Shown here: one piece after another, positions 63,177 through 64,000 of the stretch
How the letters are laid out: every line of letters begins with the position of its first letter
How positions within the stretch are numbered: the stretch's first letter is position 1
Assembly (NCBI RefSeq): GCF_017639205.1
Contig: NZ_CP071139.1
Coordinates: 2,294,001-2,358,000, forward strand
Origin: Streptomyces nojiriensis
GTDB taxonomy: Bacteria; Actinomycetota; Actinomycetes; Streptomycetales; Streptomycetaceae
Direction: 5' to 3'
Length of the DNA stretch: 64,000 bases
Made by a program: the position numbers and the translations under genes
Notes under the pieces: model-generated
The model's input: the letters and a program-made list of their open reading frames with translations, nothing else
Databases searched by the model: none
Told to the model about the DNA's origin: nothing

Positions 63177-64000
63177 TCACTGACGCTGGAGTGACCGGCT
63201 GACGCCCGCCGCCGTGGTGGTGGCGAGGATCCAGCCGGTCACGATCAGCAGGTACGACAGCCACTGGTGCCAGCCGCCCGGCGCGAAGGCCGCCTCCTGG
63301 CCGAAACTGACGATCGGCACCATCAGGTCGATCGTGTAGAAGACCGCGTTGAAGTCCGGCGCCTCCCCCGCCTTCAGGGCGCGCGGCGGGTCGATCCCGT
63401 ACGCGATCGACCCGGTCATCAGCAGGGCCACCAGCCATCCCGCCGCACGCAGCGGCCGGAAGCCGTAGCCGACGGTGACGTCCTGGAGCAGCCCCCACGC
63501 CCGGGCGGCGCGGGGCAGGGTGTGGCGGTGCCTGCGCAGCTTCGCGAGCTGGACGGTCCGGGCGGCCGCCTCGTCGCCGGCCGTACGGTAGGCCGCGGCG
63601 AGCTGTTCGTAGGCGTACGGGAGGTAGCCGGACTCCTCCCGCTCCAGGGCGGGCAGCCGCCGCTCGGCGGGGAGGTGCGGGGCGAGGGTGCGGTAGGTCA
63701 GGCCGTCGATGGCGATCCGCTCGGGCCAGACCTCCGGGTCGACGTGGAGCAGGTCGACGGTGGACCGGCGCAGGTTCACGTCGCCCCGGACCGTTTCGCA
63801 GCGGCGCAGCCACAGCTCGCCTATGGCGCAGCTGGAGGCGCGCAGGGCGGTCCCGTCCGGGTTGGCGAGGTCGGCGCGGGTGAGGTTGGCCTGGCCGGGT
63901 ATCCGGGAGCCGGTGAGGTTGACCATGCCGCGGGCCTGCATCCGGTGCGCGCGCAGATCGGTGCCGACGGTCAGGTTCTCGGCGTGCAGGGCGATCCGCC
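63177..64000 (-). CDS. Pentapeptide-like membrane protein, N-terminus beyond window
   Basis: The 3' part (274 codons) of a gene that continues past base 64000. The readable start is a pentapeptide-like beta-helix (AENLTVGTDLRAHRMQARGMVNLTGSRIPGQANLTRADLANPDG, then LWLRRCETVRGDVNLRRSTVDLLHVD). A helical region (YLPYAYEQLAAAYRTAGDEAAARTVQLAKLRRHR) and two or three membrane helices follow. The segment FNAVFYTIDLMVPIVSFGQ between the last helices resembles a pore-loop of two-helix ion channels. Related Streptomyces proteins are often labelled membrane-associated oxidoreductase without evidence. Convergent with the PlsC gene, 9 bp away. Confidence 0.8.
   Translation of the reverse strand, partial: RIALHAENLTVGTDLRAHRMQARGMVNLTGSRIPGQANLTRADLANPDGTALRASSCAIGELWLRRCETVRGDVNLRRSTVDLLHVDPEVWPERIAIDGLTYRTLAPHLPAERRLPALEREESGYLPYAYEQLAAAYRTAGDEAAARTVQLAKLRRHRHTLPRAARAWGLLQDVTVGYGFRPLRAAGWLVALLMTGSIAYGIDPPRALKAGEAPDFNAVFYTIDLMVPIVSFGQEAAFAPGGWHQWLSYLLIVTGWILATTTAAGVSRSLQRQ

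Overview
The window is a piece of a Streptomyces chromosome. The evidence is very high GC with G/C-rich third codon positions, many GTG/TTG starts, the sporulation protein SsgB, Tat and lipoprotein signals with actinobacterial spacing, and the gene order. From memory, the order rpsD - hisS - rel - apt - secF/D - yajC - ruvB/A/C - yebC - pdxT/S - PIM genes - EF-G-like - thrS - ssgB - cobalamin genes - metNIQ matches the S. coelicolor region around SCO1505-SCO1567. No database search was run. Most of it is core-chromosome housekeeping. There is no prophage, CRISPR array or complete insertion sequence.

Layout. 1-8.5 kb: the tail of an unknown gene, rpsD, an iron-box-preceded DUF2470 (heme-utilisation-like) gene, rarA, a VKOR-family redox protein, hisS, a metallo-hydrolase, a membrane-anchored cyclophilin and a DUF349 protein. 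8.5-20.1 kb: a long minus-strand block with rel, apt, secF, secD, yajC, ruvB, ruvA, ruvC, yebC, pdxT and pdxS. 20.2-24.3 kb: two uncharacterised genes and a tightly coupled phosphatidylinositol/PIM operon (pgsA-type synthase, acyltransferase, mannosyltransferase). 24.6-29 kb: an EF-G paralogue with an altered G4 motif, a large uncharacterised membrane protein and a DUF1992 protein. 29-35 kb: HIT protein, thrS, a GNAT, a DUF4232 secreted protein, and a coupled pair of unknown genes (one DUF4365, nuclease-like). Two copies of a small inverted-repeat element sit exactly in CTAG sites here. 35-45.4 kb: DnaQ-like exonuclease, two tRNA-Val(CAC) genes, a very large membrane protein, ssgB, a CGNR regulator, a tandem-GNAT protein, pabC/pabB, and a five-tRNA cluster (Gly, Cys, 3x Val-GAC).

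45.5-64 kb: a one-TM small protein, a Ser/Thr kinase, a TrmH-type methyltransferase, and cobalamin/siroheme genes (a CysG-like fusion, a 1060-residue BluB-CobT fusion with a long Pro/Glu/Val/Ala linker, and a CobL-type methyltransferase). Next comes a methionine ABC importer operon, metN-metI-metQ, preceded by a 28-codon reading frame ending CMCRMCAF that looks like a Cys/Met-sensing leader peptide. The window finishes with two small membrane proteins, acetyltransferases, a sigma-like factor, a Tat-exported GDPD, a PlsC acyltransferase and the C-terminal part of a membrane protein that runs off the end.

The least routine items are the metNIQ leader peptide, the iron box at 959-977, the CTAG-targeted miniature elements, the DUF4365 gene pair, the BluB-CobT fusion, and a 53-codon gene (40487-40648) that overlaps its convergent neighbour.
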